64,000 nucleotides of DNA from Pseudopedobacter beijingensis (GTDB lineage Bacteria; Bacteroidota; Bacteroidia; Sphingobacteriales; Sphingobacteriaceae). The first letter of the stretch is position 1; each line of letters begins with the position of its first letter. Below the pieces are notes generated by a model. It was not told where the DNA came from. It saw nothing but the letters and a program-made list of their open reading frames with translations, and made no database searches. The DNA is taken from NCBI RefSeq assembly GCF_042678145.1, contig NZ_JBHUDG010000019.1, positions 76,705-140,704 of the forward strand, in the 5' to 3' direction. Positions 35,595 to 43,815 of the stretch are shown here, in pieces. Made by a program: the position numbers and the translations under genes.

Positions 35595-37019
35595 CTAGTC
35601 TTTTTTCCAAATGGTATTTCGAATATTCAATTTTTCGGGATCAAAAGTAGGGTTTTTACCTGCTCTCTTTTGTGATTCGTAGTCTTTAAATGCTTTTAAA
35701 GCTGGTTTTTGGAGTAAAATAATAGCCACTATATTTAACCAGGCCATAATACCCACTCCAATATCTCCAATCATCCAAGCGTCTCCACCTTTAGAAATAC
35801 AACCAAAATATACACTTACCAGAAATACAATTCTAAGAATATTGATCTTAAGTTTTGAGGTAGGATTATTTCCATGTAAATAATGCAGATTAGATTCCGC
35901 AATAAAATAATAAGCTATAGCAGTGGTAAAAGCAAAAAATAGGAGGGCAAATGCAATAAACTCATTACCAATAGAAGGGAAGTGTGATGCAACGGCTGCT
36001 TGAGTAAAAGCAGGACCTTCTTCAATACCAGGAAGTTGTTCTAAAAGAAAACCGCCAGCAGGGTTTTTAACGTTATATTTTCCTGTAAATAATATAATAA
36101 AAGCTGTTGAAGAACAAACAAATAACGTATCTATATAAACCGAAAATGCCTGAACAAGCCCTTGTTTTACAGGATGAGAGGTCGCAGCAGCTGCCGCAGC
36201 ATGAGGGGCTGTTCCTTGCCCTGCTTCATTCGAGTAAATTCCTCTTTTAATTCCCCAGGATACCGCCATTCCAATAATACCTCCAAAAGTAGCATCAATA
36301 CCAAAAGCAGATTTTACAATCAAAGAGAAAATTTCTGGAATTTCATTCAGGTTAAGGAAAAGAATAACAACAGCCATCAGTATATAAGCACCAGCCATAA
36401 AAGAAACTATCACTTCAGATACCCGGGCAATACGTTGTACACCTCCAAATATAATTACAGCGAGTAAAGCAGCAACGGAAATTCCAGTAACATAAGGCGG
36501 AATGTTAAATGCATTGTTCATGCTATCTGCAATACTGTTACTTTGTACGCCAGGTAAAAACAAAGTACAACTAATCATAGTGGCTATGGCGAAAAGTAGT
36601 GCATACCATTTAACTCCAAGGCCGCGTTCGATATAATAGGCAGGGCCACCTTTATACTGTCCTTCTTTTTCAATTTTATAAATCTGACCTAAGGTTGCTT
36701 CAATAAATGCAGTTGCTGCGCCAAAAAAAGCAATCATCCACATCCAAAAGACTGCGCCGGGTCCACCCATTGCAATGGCAGTAGCTACACCGGCAATGTT
36801 TCCGGTCCCAACTCTTCCAGCTATAGCTATAGAAAAAGCTTGAAAGGGACTAACACCTTTACTGTCTGAACTCTCTTTAAACAATAGGGTAACCATATCT
36901 TTAATATATCTTACCTGAAGAAATTTTGTTACAAAAGAAAAGTAAAGTCCGGCACCAATACACAAAATTAAAAATACGTTTGACCAGATAATATCATTAA
37001 GGAATTTGATTATATGCAT
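35595..37019 (-). CDS. Sodium:alanine/glycine symporter (AGCS family)
   Basis: A 474-aa inner-membrane amino-acid transporter with about 10-11 TM helices. The AGCS signatures are GRVGTGNIAGVATAIAMGGP and FWMWMIAFFGAATAFIEATL early, and SWGIKRGIYSNEAGQGTAPH in the middle, where the substrate and Na+ bind. Length is normal. It takes up alanine or glycine with sodium; the exact substrate cannot be told from sequence. It is monocistronic on the minus strand. Confidence 0.95.
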   Translation of the reverse strand: MHIIKFLNDIIWSNVFLILCIGAGLYFSFVTKFLQVRYIKDMVTLLFKESSDSKGVSPFQAFSIAIAGRVGTGNIAGVATAIAMGGPGAVFWMWMIAFFGAATAFIEATLGQIYKIEKEGQYKGGPAYYIERGLGVKWYALLFAIATMISCTLFLPGVQSNSIADSMNNAFNIPPYVTGISVAALLAVIIFGGVQRIARVSEVIVSFMAGAYILMAVVILFLNLNEIPEIFSLIVKSAFGIDATFGGIIGMAVSWGIKRGIYSNEAGQGTAPHAAAAAATSHPVKQGLVQAFSVYIDTLFVCSSTAFIILFTGKYNVKNPAGGFLLEQLPGIEEGPAFTQAAVASHFPSIGNEFIAFALLFFAFTTAIAYYFIAESNLHYLHGNNPTSKLKINILRIVFLVSVYFGCISKGGDAWMIGDIGVGIMAWLNIVAIILLQKPALKAFKDYESQKRAGKNPTFDPEKLNIRNTIWKKD

Positions 37020-37166
37020 CTGCTTATTTGAAGGTTTATACTCCTAAATTAAGAAAAATAGATAGTTTAACAACTGGTGTTAAAAAATAGGTAGAAATAA
37101 ATTGGCTTAATTTTAGATGTATCTCATCTAATTATTAAACGAATTGTTAACTTAAAAAAATGTACC

Positions 37167-37316
37167 ATGGGAAATGTCCTTTATACAATCGCAGTTATAT
37201 TAGTTATAATCTGGATCTTTGGAGCTTTTGTGACCCCTTTTGGAGGAGGTTTAATACATATATTAATCGTGCTTGCAATTATAGCTGTATTGCTCAGAAT
37301 AATAAAAGGTAATTAG
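37167..37316 (+). CDS. Lmo0937-family small membrane protein
   Basis: A 49-aa protein with two hydrophobic helices separated by a Gly-rich turn. It begins MGNVLYTIAVILVIIWIFG and has FVTPFGGGLIHILIVLAIIA, with the basic end RIIKGN. This matches the widespread Lmo0937 (DUF5670) family of small stress-associated membrane proteins whose function is unknown. It is often missed because of its size. It lies between the divergent symporter gene and a convergent membrane-protein gene, with its own start and stop. Confidence 0.85.
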   Translation: MGNVLYTIAVILVIIWIFGAFVTPFGGGLIHILIVLAIIAVLLRIIKGN

Positions 37317-37327
37317 TAAAGAGAGGT

Positions 37328-37696
37328 TTATTTTGTTTTTAATCTGCTGAATATATAGACTAATCCATAGCCTATAAGTGTGGCTGTCCCTGAAATACTT
37401 AGTTGTAAAACTAGTTCAAGAAGCCAAAAAGCAGAAGGTTTACCATTAAAGCTATTATACACCAATATACAGCCGAAAAATATTACATACAGAATAACAA
37501 CGGGAATATAGTTACCTATTGTAAGGGACTTCGTTTTATTATATACTACAAAACTGTATGCTATAAAGTAGATAGATAAGATGTATGGTTGAAATTTTAA
37601 GAAAATAGGGGTGTAAAATAAATGGTAAGATAAGTAAATTAATAAAGCAACAAACGCTGATACGATGTAAAAAGAGGTATGTAGTTTTTGTTCCAT
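37328..37696 (-). CDS. Hypothetical four-TM membrane protein
   Basis: A 122-aa protein with four hydrophobic segments (about residues 9-27, 36-52, 62-80 and 92-115) and a positively charged C-terminal end. I do not recognise a family. It begins 2 nt after the ispD stop codon on the same strand, so it is probably co-transcribed with ispD, but nothing in its sequence suggests an isoprenoid role. Confidence 0.72.
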   Translation of the reverse strand: MEQKLHTSFYIVSAFVALLIYLSYHLFYTPIFLKFQPYILSIYFIAYSFVVYNKTKSLTIGNYIPVVILYVIFFGCILVYNSFNGKPSAFWLLELVLQLSISGTATLIGYGLVYIFSRLKTK

Positions 37697-37698
37697 GG

Positions 37699-38397
37699 TT
37701 AAGATTCTTCTAAAAGAGTTTTAGCTAATATAATATCTTCGGGATAGGTAATCTTGATATTAAAAACATCACCTTCTACCAGATTGATAGGATATCCAGC
37801 CGCTTCTACAACAGAAGCATCGTCCGTGAAATTCTCATTGTATTCTTGTAAGTAAGCCTTTTTTAGCAAATCATAATCAAAAGATTGAGGTGTTTGTATA
37901 AGGGCAATTTGCTGACGTGGAACAGATCTGTTAGATGAAGTGTGCGGATCTATAATCCTTACCGAATCTTTTGATGGAGCATAGCTTATGCCATTTCCTT
38001 TATCCTTTGCTGCTGTAAAACATTTGTCAATGGTTTCTGTGGATACTAATGGTCGTACAGCATCATGTATAGCAATAATAGCTTTTTCTCTGGGTTTAAG
38101 AAGATCGTTTACTTTTTCTAAACCATTTTTTACAGAGAAAAATCGTTCCGCTCCACCAGAGGCAAAGTGATAGTTTGTATTAAGACTACTAGTTTTAGAA
38201 AGCTCATTCCAATAATGCTGGTCTTTTTCGGAAAGTACCAATACAATTTCCGGAGAATAGGCAGATTGTAGGAACTTTTCTATAGTATGTACAATTATCG
38301 GTTTATTATTGATTAATAAAAACTGCTTAGGAGTAGTGCTGTTCATTCTTTTTCCAGAACCTCCGGCAACAATTATAGCAAAAAACCGATAATCCAT
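37699..38397 (-). CDS. ispD: 2-C-methyl-D-erythritol 4-phosphate cytidylyltransferase
   Basis: Third step of the MEP isoprenoid pathway: joins CTP and MEP to give CDP-methylerythritol. The 232-aa enzyme has the nucleotidyltransferase loop VAGGSGKRMNSTTPKQFLLI with the conserved Arg and Lys. IAIHDAVRPLVS, PRQQIALIQTPQSFDYDLL and DDASVVEAAG follow as in IspD. No defects. It is followed by a small membrane-protein gene. Confidence 0.96.
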   Translation of the reverse strand: MDYRFFAIIVAGGSGKRMNSTTPKQFLLINNKPIIVHTIEKFLQSAYSPEIVLVLSEKDQHYWNELSKTSSLNTNYHFASGGAERFFSVKNGLEKVNDLLKPREKAIIAIHDAVRPLVSTETIDKCFTAAKDKGNGISYAPSKDSVRIIDPHTSSNRSVPRQQIALIQTPQSFDYDLLKKAYLQEYNENFTDDASVVEAAGYPINLVEGDVFNIKITYPEDIILAKTLLEES

Positions 38398-38450
38398 TAT
38401 AAAGCTTATTTAGAAATAAAGGGTATACAAACAGAACAGACATCAATCAA

Positions 38451-38497
38451 AAAAGATACCTTGTTAAGAATAATTTCTTACGGAAGGTATCTTTTTT
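38451..38497 (-). terminator. Intrinsic terminator of queA
   Basis: AAAAGATACCTT and AAGGTATCTTTT form a 12-bp stem enclosing a smaller AAGAA/TTCTT hairpin. The A-run on the left gives a T-tract on the minus strand. It lies downstream of queA. Confidence 0.85.
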
Positions 38498-38558
38498 ATA
38501 TCGGATAACTATCAAGCTGAACGGCTTGTTTATTCCTTTTTTATTTTTATATTCAAAA

Positions 38559-39608
38559 TTAGATAATCAGCATGGCATCACCATAGCTGTAGAATCTGTA
38601 TTTTTCTTTAACAGCAATTTCATAAGCATTCATTACATGCTCGTAACCACCAAAAGCAGCAACCATCATCAATAATGTAGATTCTGGTGTATGAAAGTTA
38701 GTAATCATGCTGTTAGCTATGCTAAAATCATAAGGAGGGAAGATGAATTTAGAAGTCCAGTCATTCATCGGTTTTAGAGTATGACTTGCAGATACTGCAG
38801 ATTCAATACTTCTCATCACCGTAGTACCTACAGCACAAATTCTTCTTTTTTCTTCGATAGCTTTGTTTACCACATTCGCATCTTTCTCAGCAATCATAAA
38901 TTGCTCAGAGTCCATTTTATGTTTGGTTAAATCTTCAACCTCCACTTGTCTGAAAGTACCTAAACCAACGTGTAGTGTTACCTCGGCAAACTCAACACCT
39001 TTAAGCTCAAGTCTTTTCATTAATTCCCTGCTAAAGTGCAAGCCTGCAGTTGGTGCAGCTACAGCACCTTCGTTTTTAGCAAAAATAGTTTGATAACGCT
39101 CTTTGTCTTCTAGTGTAGGTTTACGTTTAATGTATTTAGGAAGTGGAGTTTCGCCTAATATTTCAATATTTTCACGGAATTCTTCGTCAGTACCGTCAAA
39201 TAAAAATCTAATGGTTCTTCCTCTGGAAGTAGTGTTGTCTACAACCTCAGCAACCAATAAATCGTCATCACCGAAATATAGTTTATTACCCACTCTGATT
39301 TTTCTGGCAGGATCAACAAGAACGTCCCAAAGTCTTAATTCTTTGTTTAATTCTCTCAATAAGAAAACTTCGATGGTAGCACCTGTTTTTTCTTTATTAC
39401 CATATAAACGGGCAGGAAAAACTTTGGTGTTATTTAAAATCATCACGTCTTTGTCGTCAAAATAACCAAGAACATCTTTAAATAATTTGTGTTCAATATG
39501 TCCTGTTTTTTTGTCCAAAACCATTAAACGTGATTCGTCACGTTTTTCAGCAGGATGATGGGCTACTAAAGAATCAGGTAAGTGGAATTTAAATTGTGAT
39601 AATTTCAT
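38559..39608 (-). CDS. queA: S-adenosylmethionine:tRNA ribosyltransferase-isomerase
   Basis: Transfers and isomerises the ribosyl group of SAM onto 7-aminomethyl-7-deazaguanine in tRNA, making epoxyqueuosine. The 349-aa protein has the QueA hallmarks: FHLPDSLVAHHPAEKRDESR at the start, AAPTAGLHFSRELM and VTLHVGLGTFRQVEVEDL in the middle, and ITNFHTPESTLLMMVAAFGG near the end. It belongs to the same pathway as queE at 28128. A -7 element lies just upstream on the minus strand. Confidence 0.97.
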   Translation of the reverse strand: MKLSQFKFHLPDSLVAHHPAEKRDESRLMVLDKKTGHIEHKLFKDVLGYFDDKDVMILNNTKVFPARLYGNKEKTGATIEVFLLRELNKELRLWDVLVDPARKIRVGNKLYFGDDDLLVAEVVDNTTSRGRTIRFLFDGTDEEFRENIEILGETPLPKYIKRKPTLEDKERYQTIFAKNEGAVAAPTAGLHFSRELMKRLELKGVEFAEVTLHVGLGTFRQVEVEDLTKHKMDSEQFMIAEKDANVVNKAIEEKRRICAVGTTVMRSIESAVSASHTLKPMNDWTSKFIFPPYDFSIANSMITNFHTPESTLLMMVAAFGGYEHVMNAYEIAVKEKYRFYSYGDAMLII

Positions 39609-39636
39609 ATGTCTGTAAACAAAATATTTCGGAGCG

Positions 39637-39644
39637 CAAATTTA
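39637..39644 (-). promoter_or_regulatory. -7 element of queA
   Basis: On the minus strand TAAATTTG matches TAnnTTTG, giving a leader of roughly 22 nt. The nearest TTTG is 24 nt upstream, longer than optimal. Confidence 0.5.
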
Positions 39645-39848
39645 CAAAAAATAAATTCATAAACGTAACAAAGCTACTTAATAAGTGTTTTCGAAAGTTT
39701 TATATTTATCTTTTTTTACATGAAAATGTGGGAAATGATAGGGATATAAGATAGTCGTTTCCAATTAAATCAAAGGAATTAGTTAAATTATAGCTAGTTT
39801 ATTAGATTTACTTTGTAACAAAATCCGATTTTTGTTGTCTTTGAGTAT

Positions 39849-41099
39849 ATGGTATTATTCTTCAAGTTGTTTAAAGAAAGCTTCTATTTTGCCTACGATG
39901 CATTACGGCAGAATAAAACACGTACATTTCTTTCTTTATTGGGAATAACTATTGGTATAGTTACCATTATCTCTGTTTTTGCATTGGTAGATACATTTAG
40001 GGGGAAATTACAGGAGAGTGCAGATAAATTAGGAACTAAAACAGTATTTATAGAAAAATGGCCATGGGGAGGTTTTGGAGAATATCCCTGGTGGAAATAT
40101 GTACAAAGGCCAGAAGCTCAATTAAAAGAAGCCGAACTTTTGAAAGCAAGATTAAATGATGTAGAAGGTGTTTCTTATGAATTGCATATAGCTAATAAAA
40201 CCCTTAAACACAAGAATAACTCTATAGAAGGTGCCAAAATTATAGCAGTTTCTTATGATTCTTATAAGACATGGACATTTGATTTTGAAGAGGGTAGGTA
40301 TTTTACTGAATTAGAATCTCAATCGGGGACAGCATTAACGGTAATTGGAGCAGGAGTAGCAGAGGGGTTATTTCCTAATCAACAAGCAGTCGGAAAGTTT
40401 ATTAAAATAATGGGACGTAATGTGATGGTTGTAGGTGTTTTAAAGAAAGAAGGGGAGGATATGTTGGGTTTTTCTTTTGATAATGAAGTAGTGATACCCT
40501 TAAATTTTGCAAGAAACCTCATAGATATTCGCAACAACAATTATTCTCCTCAGATTACTGTTAGAGGTAAAGACAACTTAAATATAGATCAACTGGAAGA
40601 TGAACTGCGTGGTGCTATGCGTTCTATCAGAAAGCTGAAACCGGCTCAGGAAGATGATTTTGCATTGAATAAAAGTACCATTCTTTCCGAACAGTTAGAT
40701 CAAATGTTTATTATTATCAATATTGCAGGCTGGATTATAGGTGGATTTTCTATTCTGGTAGGCGGCTTTGGTATAGCCAATATTATGTTTGTTTCTGTCA
40801 AAGAAAGAACCAATATCATAGGGATACAGAAATCATTGGGGGCTAAAAATTATTTTATCCTTATGCAGTTTCTTTTTGAATCCATAGCCCTTTCTTTGAT
40901 TGGAGGTTTGTTGGGGTTAGCTATTGTATTTGGTGCAAGCCAACTGGCAACACATCTGTTTGATTTTAAAATTATCCTTAACCTGGATAATATTATCCGG
41001 GGAATAACAATATCCGTAGTTATAGGTGTTATTTCTGGATTTTGGCCAGCCTATTCAGCTTCAGCGTTAAATCCGGTAGATGCTATTCGTTCGAATTAG
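39849..41099 (+). CDS. MacB/FtsX-like ABC transporter permease
   Basis: A 416-aa permease with the four-TM MacB topology: TM1 at residues 24-45 after an amphipathic start (ALRQNKTRTFLSLLGITIGI), a large periplasmic MacB_PCD domain (about 50-260), and TM2-4 (about 293-316, 338-365, 378-400). The end, PVDAIRSN, is the usual P-x-x-A-I/L-R terminus. No ATPase gene is adjacent, so the nucleotide-binding partner must be encoded elsewhere. The last 17 nt overlap a convergent small gene. Confidence 0.9.
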   Translation: MVLFFKLFKESFYFAYDALRQNKTRTFLSLLGITIGIVTIISVFALVDTFRGKLQESADKLGTKTVFIEKWPWGGFGEYPWWKYVQRPEAQLKEAELLKARLNDVEGVSYELHIANKTLKHKNNSIEGAKIIAVSYDSYKTWTFDFEEGRYFTELESQSGTALTVIGAGVAEGLFPNQQAVGKFIKIMGRNVMVVGVLKKEGEDMLGFSFDNEVVIPLNFARNLIDIRNNNYSPQITVRGKDNLNIDQLEDELRGAMRSIRKLKPAQEDDFALNKSTILSEQLDQMFIIINIAGWIIGGFSILVGGFGIANIMFVSVKERTNIIGIQKSLGAKNYFILMQFLFESIALSLIGGLLGLAIVFGASQLATHLFDFKIILNLDNIIRGITISVVIGVISGFWPAYSASALNPVDAIRSN

Positions 41100-41325
41100 A
41101 GTCTGCAGGTTGTTGTTCACCTTCAATCATCTTTCTGATATTGGTAAGTCTTTCCCAGGAAGCACAAAAAGTATTGGTATAACCAAAACTTTCAAGTATG
41201 AGGATATCTGAATTAACAGTTTTTCTAACATCATACATCATTGTACAGTCATTATACTGAAGCGTTTCAGGTAATTCCTTATTCGCATAGTATTGTTTCA
41301 TTTCGGCAAGTTCTTCTGGAGTCAT
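41083..41325 (-). CDS. Small hypothetical protein, DUF6965-like
   Basis: An 80-aa soluble protein beginning MTPEELAEMKQYYANKELPE, followed by a DVRKTVNSDILILESFG segment. This resembles the DUF6965 small-protein pattern (MTPEEL, a short helix, LP, then D-V and a helix), but the assignment is from memory and tentative. It is 15 nt downstream of DUF763 on the same strand, so it is probably the third gene of the dinB operon. Its end overlaps the convergent ABC permease by 17 nt. Confidence 0.7.
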   Translation of the reverse strand: MTPEELAEMKQYYANKELPETLQYNDCTMMYDVRKTVNSDILILESFGYTNTFCASWERLTNIRKMIEGEQQPADSNSNE

Positions 41326-41340
41326 GGCACAAAAATAATC

Positions 41341-42552
41341 TTAAAAATCAAATAAACTCAATTGTTGATTATTGTTAGGTGGTTTAGAATCTCCGAAAAC
41401 CGTTTTACCTCCATATTTCCAGGCATTTTCGCTCTCTCTCTTAATCAATTCATCAAAGTTGTTATTAGGTGTAAAATGTTGTTCCGATTTAAAAGCCAGA
41501 TTACTTAATGCTTTTACAGCCATAGATTTTTCCGAAAATCCAAGTTTAGATTCTTGTACTGCTTTATTCATAAAATCTATTGTCTCATCAAAAACTTTAG
41601 TTAACACCGGAAAAGGATGACCGTCTTTGCCTCCATGAGCAAAAGAAAACCGCGCAGGATCTTTAAATCTGGTGGGCGTACCAAAAATAACTTCGCTTAC
41701 CAAAGCCAGAGATTGCAGTGTACGCGGACCTAAACCTTCCAGTAATAATAATTCTTCAAAATCTGCCGGACGCTTTTCATGACTAAGCCAAAGCATAGCA
41801 CCCAATCTTTTAAGGTCAACATCTTTTGCCCTTACATCGTGATGTTTAGGCATGTGTAATTGTTGTATTTCTGCAAGTATATGTTGAGGTTTTTCTTGTG
41901 TTAAATTGATAATTCCCTCTTTGCTGGGTTTAGCAGATAAAGCAGTTAAGTCCAGAATATTTCCATGATTAATTCCACAAATACCACTGTGCGGTGTTTC
42001 TGTAAAGTTCTTAACAGAAGCAGAGTGCCAATGGTATCTTCTGGCACTTGAGCTTGCATCCTGCATTCCTTGCTGTACAACCGTCCAGTTTCCTTTCTGA
42101 TCTAAGATAAAGCAATGCAGGTAAAGCTGATAGCCATCTTGTACGGCTGTATTATCTACTTTGGCAACCAGTTTAGAAGAACGAATAAGCTGATTGGCAT
42201 TTAATCCGTTTCGTTCACTATAAATTAATAATTCATGAGGAGTGGCTTTGGATTGTTTGCCTTTACCGCCACAAATAAATAAGCCAAGTTCTTTACTTAA
42301 TGGATTAATAGATCGTTTTAAAGCGCCTAAAACAGAAGTGGTTATACCGGATGAATGCCAGTCCATTCCTAAAACACAGCCCAGACTCTGGAACCAAAAA
42401 GGATCAGACATTCTTTTCAGAAATTCATCTGCTCCATAATTTTCCAAAATAGATTCTGTTATAGAAAGTCCCAGTTTAGCCATTCTGTCTGCAAGCCATT
42501 TAGGGACATGGCCGTAATGAAGAGGAAGATTGGCAACACCTGATTTTTGCAT
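41341..42552 (-). CDS. DUF763 protein with HhH-like segment and C-terminal beta-clamp motif
   Basis: A 403-aa protein of the DUF763 family, found in archaea and some bacteria, function unknown. The N-terminal signature GVANLPLHYGHVPKWLADRM is clear, and the middle has conserved Gly/His-rich segments (GICGGKGK and HSGICGINHG types). Around residues 272-285 LLEGLGPRTLQSLAL reads like a helix-hairpin-helix DNA-binding motif. The extreme C-terminus, NNNQQLSLFDF, contains QLSLF (residues 397-401), the canonical beta-clamp-binding pentapeptide. It begins 1 nt after the dinB stop codon, so the two are translationally coupled. A clamp-recruited DNA-repair role is inferred. Confidence 0.88.
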   Translation of the reverse strand: MQKSGVANLPLHYGHVPKWLADRMAKLGLSITESILENYGADEFLKRMSDPFWFQSLGCVLGMDWHSSGITTSVLGALKRSINPLSKELGLFICGGKGKQSKATPHELLIYSERNGLNANQLIRSSKLVAKVDNTAVQDGYQLYLHCFILDQKGNWTVVQQGMQDASSSARRYHWHSASVKNFTETPHSGICGINHGNILDLTALSAKPSKEGIINLTQEKPQHILAEIQQLHMPKHHDVRAKDVDLKRLGAMLWLSHEKRPADFEELLLLEGLGPRTLQSLALVSEVIFGTPTRFKDPARFSFAHGGKDGHPFPVLTKVFDETIDFMNKAVQESKLGFSEKSMAVKALSNLAFKSEQHFTPNNNFDELIKRESENAWKYGGKTVFGDSKPPNNNQQLSLFDF

Positions 42553-42553
42553 T

Positions 42554-43648
42554 TTAAAATAAACTTAATTGTCCGTTATAGGATATGAGTTCCTTATCGC
42601 TCCAGAAATTGGATAGAGAGACTCCTAAAAGCCTGATTTTCTTTTCCTCAATATCTATAGCTCCCAGTAAAGATTTAGAAATCTCTAATAGCGTATCTGT
42701 ATCCGAAATGTATTTTGTTAAGGTTTGGCTACGTGTTATTTGAGTAAAATCTGCAAACTTAACTTTTAGCGTTATTGTTTTTCCCTCAGCATTTTTAGCT
42801 GTCATACGCTGGCTAACCCGTTTGCTGAGTTTCTCAAGTTCAATATGTAGAAGCTCAGGATCATTAATGTCATTTTCAAAAGTGTCTTCAGCGCCAACAG
42901 ACTTACTGATACGATTGGGATGTACTTCTCTGCGATCTATACCGCGGACAATGTTATAATAGAACCCACCGGCTTTTCCAAATTGTCTGATGAGTTTGCT
43001 TTCTTCCCATTGCTTTAAATCGTAACCAGTAAAAATCCCTAGCTTTTTCATTTTAGCTGCAGTTACTTTGCCCACTCCAAAAAACTTTTCGATTGGAAGT
43101 GTTTCAATAAAAGGAATAACCTTTGAAGGACCAATAAAAGTAAGTCCATCAGGTTTTTGATAATCTGAAGCTATTTTAGCAATGAATTTGTTGGTAGACA
43201 CACCCGCAGAAGCTGTTAACTGAAGTTCTTCTTGAATGTTCTCTTTTATTTTTTTAGCGATATCTATTGCCGAACCAATATGCAGTTTATCTTCTGTCAC
43301 ATCTAAATAAGCTTCGTCTAAAGATAAAGGCTCTATAAGATCTGTATAACGACCGAAAATAGACCGTATATGCAAAGATACCTCCCGGTAAACATCAAAG
43401 CGTGGTCTGGTGAAAATAAGGTGTGGGCAAAGCTCTAATGCTTTTCTGGAGGACATGGCAGAGCGTACCCCGTACTGACGAGCTTCGTAGCTACAGGTAG
43501 CCACCACACCGCGTCCATCGGGAGAGCCGCCTACAGCCAGGGCTTTTCCTCTGAATTCAGGGAAATCCCGTTGCTCTACAGAGGCGTAAAATGCATCCAT
43601 ATCAATATGGATGATTTTCTTGTAGGTATTTTCCTCTTTCTGTGCCAT
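42554..43648 (-). CDS. dinB: DNA polymerase IV (Y-family translesion polymerase)
   Basis: Error-prone polymerase that bypasses DNA lesions. Starting at the ATG at 43648 it is 364 aa. Metal-binding Asp16 lies in IIHIDMDAFYASVEQRD, with D111/E112 in LSLDEAYLDVTE. The helix-hairpin-helix region GVGKVTAAKMKKLGI and a little-finger domain follow, and QLSLF (360-364), the beta-clamp-binding motif, forms the last five residues. A GTG at 43663 is in frame, but it would coincide with the transcription start predicted from the -7 element at 43671-43678. It heads a probable operon with DUF763 and a small gene, under a palindrome-overlapped promoter. Confidence 0.96.
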   Translation of the reverse strand: MAQKEENTYKKIIHIDMDAFYASVEQRDFPEFRGKALAVGGSPDGRGVVATCSYEARQYGVRSAMSSRKALELCPHLIFTRPRFDVYREVSLHIRSIFGRYTDLIEPLSLDEAYLDVTEDKLHIGSAIDIAKKIKENIQEELQLTASAGVSTNKFIAKIASDYQKPDGLTFIGPSKVIPFIETLPIEKFFGVGKVTAAKMKKLGIFTGYDLKQWEESKLIRQFGKAGGFYYNIVRGIDRREVHPNRISKSVGAEDTFENDINDPELLHIELEKLSKRVSQRMTAKNAEGKTITLKVKFADFTQITRSQTLTKYISDTDTLLEISKSLLGAIDIEEKKIRLLGVSLSNFWSDKELISYNGQLSLF

Positions 43649-43670
43649 TAACAGCTTACTCACTTAAAAA

Positions 43671-43696
43671 CAAAATTACTAAAATATTTAGTAATT
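43671..43696 (-). promoter_or_regulatory. dinB promoter -7 element overlapped by a perfect palindrome
   Basis: On the minus strand TAATTTTG (43671-43678) matches TAnnTTTG. It is overlapped by AATTACTAAA-ATA-TTTAGTAATT (43674-43696), a perfect inverted repeat with 10-bp arms and a 3-nt spacer. A dimeric repressor bound here would block the dinB promoter. No LexA gene is in the window and the sequence is not a classical SOS box, so the regulator is unknown. Confidence 0.55.
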
Positions 43697-43815
43697 ATAA
43701 GTGCTTTTTGAGATTATACAGACATTTTATTAGAGGTTTAATGTTTACTTTTAAACAATATAAATAAAATGCTATCTATAATTTAGATAGCAAGCAATAG
43801 GCAGCAAATAGATTT

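Noticed and set aside
43649..43663. GTG-start extension of dinB
   Set aside because: It coincides with the predicted transcription start; the ATG at 43648 leaves a normal leader and starts the usual distance before the polymerase fold.
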